Assembly: GCA_016256075.1 (NCBI GenBank)
Contig: SDVU01000824.1
Coordinates: forward strand, 1-10,295
Direction of reading: 5' to 3'
DNA length: 10,295 nucleotides
DNA from: Dictyocoela muelleri
Lineage: Eukaryota; Microsporidia
Positions 7,025 to 10,295 of the stretch are shown piece after piece. Made by a program: the position numbers and the translations under genes. Under the pieces are notes generated by a model. That model searched no databases. It saw nothing but the letters and a program-made list of their open reading frames with translations, and had not been told where the DNA came from. Positions within the stretch are counted from its first letter, which is position 1, and each line of letters begins with the position of its first letter.

Positions 7025-7171
7025 TATCGTAGATGATACTTTCAGCTGTATAAAAATCGTATATCCAATATCATATATGATATTTTTAGCTATATAAAAA
7101 TCCTCTTAAAAGTATCATATATGATACTTTTAGCTGTATAAAAATCGCCTATTCAATATCATATATGATAC
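7024..7171. repeat. 44-bp tandem array, each unit with a 16-bp palindrome
   Basis: Palindromes start at 7024, 7068, 7112 and 7156, exactly 44 bp apart. Forms are GTATCGTAGATGATAC, ATATCATATATGATAT, GTATCATATATGATAC and ATATCATATATGATAC. Each is followed by a conserved TTTTAGCTGTATAAAAATC spacer, which is itself nearly self-complementary. There are 3.4 units. The array abuts the foldback element directly. Confidence 0.9.
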
Positions 7172-7449
7172 AAAAATTAATTAAGCGTTAATAAAAATGA
7201 TTTCTATTAAAATTATTTTTATAATTTTGTGTTATTCATTTTTTTTAAAAAACTTTCCAATAATTTAGTAGTGTTAAAAATATTTTGATGATTTTTGCTT
7301 CCAGGTAGTTTAGAAATACATAAACAGGGGTAGAATTTACAATGATTAACTAAAATTACCGGTTATTTATTATGGATTTTTTTGAATATAAAATATATTA
7401 TTTGTTGGGGGATTTTTATTATAGACAAAATTGAGCACAGATTTATTTC
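7172..7449. other. AT-rich stretch without recognisable features
   Basis: No open frame, repeat or structure stands out on either strand. There is a short G-run (TTGTTGGGGG near 7400) and a possible pyrimidine/AG tract (CTTCCAG near 7299), but nothing to support a splice site or gene. Confidence 0.5.
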
Positions 7450-7523
7450 GCCAGATCATTTAGTGTTTAACACTCTTGAATGTAAATATTAAGTATCATG
7501 GTTCGAATCACGCGGATGTCACT
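7450..7523 (+). other. Decayed tRNA-like module 1 (possible SINE head)
   Basis: TTAGTGTTTAACACTC (about 7460-7475) resembles the D-arm/A-box of tRNAs (TRGC..AGTGGTTAA). GGTTCGAATC (7500-7509) is an excellent B-box. The two are about 38 bases apart, the right spacing for a tRNA or a polymerase III promoter. No complete cloverleaf forms: the T-stem is poorly paired and no 5' acceptor partner for CGGATGTCACT is found. It is therefore not a functional tRNA gene. It could be a pseudo-tRNA or the head of a tRNA-derived SINE. Confidence 0.5.
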
Positions 7524-7589
7524 CTTTAATAAATAATGAGAGAATGAGATTAAGCGGACATAACTATATAATTATAGTTTAATATACAG

Positions 7590-7690
7590 TTTTTCCAGTG
7601 TGGTATAGCTGATTAAGACTTTGTCTAATATTAAAATGAAGCAGAAGGGACTCTATTAGGTATGGGTATGAGTGCGGGGACACATCTCGG
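7590..7690 (+). other. Decayed tRNA-like module 2 (possible SINE head)
   Basis: TGGTATAGCTGATTAAGAC (7601-7619) is close to a tRNA A-box/D-arm (TGGTATAGCTGGTTAAGAC type). GGTATGGGTATGAGTGCGGGG (7659-7679) looks like a mutated B-box and T-arm derived from a GGGTTCGAGTCCG form. It lies about 100 bases downstream of module 1 in the same orientation. Together with the distinct body at 7691-7890 this suggests a tRNA-derived SINE or a composite, but no poly(A) tail or target duplication was found. Confidence 0.4.
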
Positions 7691-7890
7691 CAAAAATTAC
7701 TGAAAAATAAAAATATATGAAAAGTCACTATTTACCTATATACTGGAGTCATTAATAAAACGAAGATCGCGTATACAGCTGGCTTCTGGGTAGCTTAGGA
7801 AGTGGCGTAATTGAAACACCAAGAACCAAAGTCACAGACCATCGTAGGAGACTACTCTCCGAGGTTGCAGCTATGAATGTTGTCAACATG
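7691..7890 (+). other. G+C-richer unique stretch, possible SINE body
   Basis: The part from about 7760 to 7875 has visibly higher G+C than anything else in the window (GGCTTCTGGGTAGCTTAGG, then ACCATCGTAGGAGACTAC). It has no long open frame on either strand. Its composition and position right after two tRNA-like modules fit a SINE body. An exon fragment or RNA pseudogene cannot be excluded. Confidence 0.35.
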
Positions 7891-7899
7891 TAATATATA

Positions 7900-9571
7900 T
7901 AGTGAAATCTCTATTTATCAGTCCCTATTATATCGGTTTTATGCGTTTATCGGTTAGTTATGCTAAAAATGGAAACCTTGAAAACTTTTATAGTTAAATC
8001 ACTGCCTCGATTTATCGGTTTTTACATTTATTTTATATCGTTCTTAAAATTTTAATCACCCCTTAAAAATTAAAGCAAAAAAAAACTTCTAGAAAACGAT
8101 TAAATAAGAAAGAAAAACTGTCTATACTTCATTCTGCCAGTGAGAATAAGAATTTAACGCATAAAGAAATATATTTTAAGTTCAAAGTACCCAAATAAAC
8201 AATAGGAGATATATTGAGATCTGCCAATGACATCGTAGAAAAAACAGCTTCCCCCCGCTAAAATTTTGCAACGCAAGAATTTAATGACAAAATATTTAAA
8301 ATGTTTGTTTTAAAAAGAAGAAGACTGTGCTCTATACAAGACATAAACTTTCAAGAGGTGGCGCTTGATATTGCAAAAATTTATAATGTTAAAAACATTA
8401 AAGCTTCAAACGGATGGCTCTAAAATTTAAAGCAAGATATAACATAAGCAAACGGTTCCTTAAAAACGAAGCGGGTATGGTTGATAACGAGGTTATAAAT
8501 TCTTTCATAGAAATTTATAAAGAAAAGATAAAATATTATGCTACTAGTGATATTTTTAATTGTGACGAGACGTGTCTCTTTTACAAATGCACTCCAAGTA
8601 AAACTCGGTGTTTTAAAAACGAAGATCAAATCAGTGAAAAGTTTTCCAAGGAGATAATTACTTTTTTTTTACGAAACATGAGCGAGAGAAGTTAAATCCC
8701 TATTAATCGGAAAATTCAAATCACCGAGGGGATTTAAAATTTGATAAACTAAAGATATAGTACCATTTCAATAAAAATGTGTGGATGATTTTAACAATTT
8801 TTAAAAAATGGCTTGATGATTTGAATATAACAATGAAGGAACAGAACAGAAAAATTTTACTGACAGTTGACAACAATCGTTTATCCTGTTGGTCTTGAGT
8901 TTACCAATTTAGAATTGTTTTACTTTCCTCCAGGGGTAACTTCAAAAATTCAGCCTTTAGACCAAGGCATTATAAAAACATTTAAAACCTATTAAAAAAA
9001 AATTAAACGCAAAAATAAATCTTAAATCAGATATTTCCAGTGAAAAACTTCATATAGATCTGATAAAAAAAATTTAGACTTGTAGATTCACTGAAATTGA
9101 TATTAGAATCTTGGAATAACGTTTCTGAGGAGACCATAATCATTTTTTACAAAAATTCAATCAGTAATTCTATGGTAGATTTAAAAGAACGATCCGCGTC
9201 CGAAGATGATGAGTCTTCTGAGAATTTAAAAAACAAATTTTCTTGCTATGGGGTAGATAATGATTACGAAAATTTCTTTGAAGAGACTAAGAAAGAAGTA
9301 TTAAAGATTTGTTCGAGTAAAAATGCAGATTATATAAAAAATGATGCAGAATTGGAGGAAGATGAACCTCTTTTATTCAATGATATTTATCGTGTTCTCA
9401 GCCATCTAGAGGCTTATGAGGGCGTCTCAAAGTTAGAGAACTATTTTTTAAAATACCATCCTGAAGATTTAGAAATCATTTACTCCTTAAAAAAGTGTTA
9501 GAAGATAAAAAATCCAAAAGAAAGATTAATCTGTCATACTTTTTAGAAAAAGAAACTAAATAAAAATTATT
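7900..9571 (+). mobile_element. Tigger/pogo DNA transposon, copy B (5' end and gene)
   Basis: The probable 5' end is at 7900, just after TA (7898-7899): TAGTGAAATCTCTATTTATC, probably from an original CAGTGAAATCTCGATTTATCGG. That motif recurs inside at 8000-8017 (CACTGCCTCGATTTATCGG), as subterminal enzyme-binding repeats often do. The transposase remains fill 8060-9563. The matching 3' terminal repeat is not seen, because the Merlin element starts at 9572, eight bases past the stop codon. Confidence 0.7.
8060..9563 (+). pseudogene. Tigger/pogo transposase (CENP-B-type DNA binding + DDE_1), broken
   Basis: In order: CENP-B N-terminal helix-turn-helix (KRLNKKEKLSIL, LTHKEIYFKFKVPK, TIGDILRSANDIVEKT); second Tc5/CENP-B helix-turn-helix (QEVALDIAKIYNVKNIKASN, GWL, then FKARYNISKRFLKNEAG); catalytic domain with FNCDETCLFYKCTPSKT (first Asp 8564-8566; the usual Gly after DET is Cys), LLIGKFKSPRGFK, KKWLDDLNITMKEQNRKIL then LTVDN (second Asp 8869-8871), and LELFYFPPGVTSKIQPLDQG (third Asp 8960-8962). 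The tail is ESWNNVSEETI, an acidic region, and HLEAYEGVSKLENYF. A final shift near 9485 leads to KSKRKINLSYFLEKETK and a stop at 9561-9563. All three catalytic Asp codons survive, but two stops in the N-terminal part and at least five frameshifts disable it. Confidence 0.85.
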
Positions 9572-10295
9572 GGCGCATGCGAGTTATTCGACGCCTTTGA
9601 GAATATTCAACGCCTTTAAATAATTTAAAATTTTTTACAATTTTTTTAAAAAATAAAAATCAATTATTTATTTGAAATAAGGATATAAGAGCTTTAAACC
9701 GTCTTCTTTTTCAATTTTATGCTCCCAAAGAAATTTAATTAGGTATTCTGATTGTTTCTCCTTCGAAATACCATTTTTTCCACGTTAAAACCTTTTCATA
9801 TGCCCCCATAGTCCTTCTATTGTTTGAGTTTGAATAGAGGCGTTATCAGGATCGACAAAATTATGAGAATGATTAACTTGCTGGTGTTAAGAAAAATCAT
9901 TATTGTTAAGAGCGGCCTCATATGCCCTACACTAATCAGTTATTATGGTTGTTCCGGGATGCACATTGTCACGTAATATTTGTGATATTGTTCGCGAATT
10001 TCTATTCTGAACAGGTATTAAAAAAACGTTTTTGGATCCTCTTTCAATTCTCCCAACATACCATTGTCCCTTTTTCAAATGTCCCCTGTTTTATTTACGT
10101 TTAAAAAATAAACTTTGATCAATTTACACCACTTTTCTTGTCATATCTTCACTTAATCCTCTTATTTTATTACTTTTTATGATTACATAATCACATATAA
10201 GTTCTCTTACAAATTTATTGTACTCAGAAACGGTACCTCGGTCAATATCAAGTTCATAAGCTATGTCATTAATAGGTGTTCTATTTATGTATTTG
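9572..10295 (-). mobile_element. Merlin DNA transposon (3' end and most of the transposase)
   Basis: The outer end is probably GGCGCATGCGAGTTATTCGA at 9572, the start of a G+C-richer terminal segment with a repeated ATTCGACGCCTTT / ATTCAACGCCTTT motif (9586-9617). An ISXO2-like transposase runs inward on the minus strand, and the other end lies outside the window. Merlin makes 8-9 bp target duplications; the one expected just left of 9572 (AAAAATTAT region) cannot be tested without the far end. The element begins only 8 bases past the Tigger B stop codon, so it probably inserted into that element's 3' flank. Confidence 0.75.
9668..10294 (-). pseudogene. Merlin transposase (ISXO2-like DDE), partial
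   Basis: A single minus-strand frame of 209 codons holds: the helix-turn-helix region NRTPINDIAYELDIDRGTVS and EYNKFVRELICDYV; the first catalytic block IDQSLFFKRK (Asp 10118-10120; family usually IDES); GQWYVGRIERGSKNVFLIPV; NVHPGTTIITD (second Asp 9935-9937) before CRAYEAA; VNHSHNFVDPDN; and TQTIEGLWGHMKR (Glu 9815-9817). This is the ISXO2-like transposase of Merlin elements. There are five in-frame stops (for example TAA at 10124-10126 before the first Asp and TAG at 9932-9934 after the second) but no frameshift. All three catalytic residues remain. The N-terminus is outside the window, and the C-terminal stop is at 9668-9670. Confidence 0.9.

Noticed and set aside
7024-7171. CRISPR-like array
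   Set aside because: Units are contiguous with conserved linkers rather than unique spacers, and the surrounding DNA is clearly eukaryotic transposon sequence.
7450-7523. Functional tRNA gene
   Set aside because: The B-box is good but the T-stem and acceptor stem do not pair and no anticodon arm can be drawn with confidence.
8420-8629. Minus-strand open frame of 69 codons
   Set aside because: It is antisense to the strongly supported Tigger B catalytic domain on the plus strand and has no recognisable motif.
9922-10104. Plus-strand open frame of 60 codons
   Set aside because: It is antisense to the Merlin transposase, whose motifs are clear on the minus strand.
9668-10294. Possible reassigned stop codons, because the Merlin frame has stops but no indels
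   Set aside because: The stops fall at positions where family proteins have different residues, and neighbouring pseudogenes use TAA/TAG as ordinary stops. Decay explains it.

Overview
This window is AT-rich eukaryotic DNA (roughly a quarter G+C by eye) that consists almost entirely of decayed, partly nested DNA transposons. I see no intact host gene, no bacterial-type operon, no CRISPR array and no convincing functional RNA gene. The mix of families (pogo/Tigger, FLYWCH-zinc-finger MULEs, Merlin, foldback-like and tandem-repeat-rich elements, tRNA-like sequences) fits an invertebrate animal. An AT-rich transposon-laden microsporidian is a second option, and the sequence alone does not decide between them.

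Layout: (1) 1-670 is the 3' end of a Tigger/pogo element (copy A), with the C-terminus of its transposase and a 3' terminal repeat ending next to TA. (2) 825-4840 is the best structure here. Two near-identical 65-bp direct repeats (825-889, 4776-4840) flank an old minus-strand MULE with terminal inverted repeats at 896-966 and 4691-4769. A second, plus-strand MULE (1832-4127) has inserted into the old one. It is flanked by a 10-bp target duplication (1822-1831, 4128-4137) that falls in the conserved GTF...APK block at the first catalytic position of the old transposase. The inserted MULE has terminal repeats built of a 16-bp tandem unit. (3) 4841-5229 is a degenerate ~22-bp minisatellite. (4) 5232-7024 is a foldback-like element flanked by TA, whose arms are made of two kinds of tandem repeat. 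Its right arm is interrupted by a ~525-bp element (6279-6803) with ~53-bp terminal inverted repeats. (5) 7024-7171 is a strict 44-bp tandem array with a 16-bp palindrome in every unit. (6) 7450-7890 holds two decayed tRNA-like promoter modules and a G+C-richer body, possibly a tRNA-derived SINE. (7) 7900-9571 is a second Tigger/pogo element (copy B) with a broken but nearly full-length transposase. (8) 9572-10295 is the 3' end of a minus-strand Merlin element, whose first base lies 8 bases past the Tigger B stop codon. It carries an ISXO2-like transposase in one frame with several stops.

No genes work together in the usual sense. The window records successive insertions: old MULE, then young MULE inside it; foldback element, then a terminal-inverted-repeat element inside it; Tigger B, then Merlin at its 3' flank. 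All transposase genes are broken, so any movement would need enzyme from other copies.
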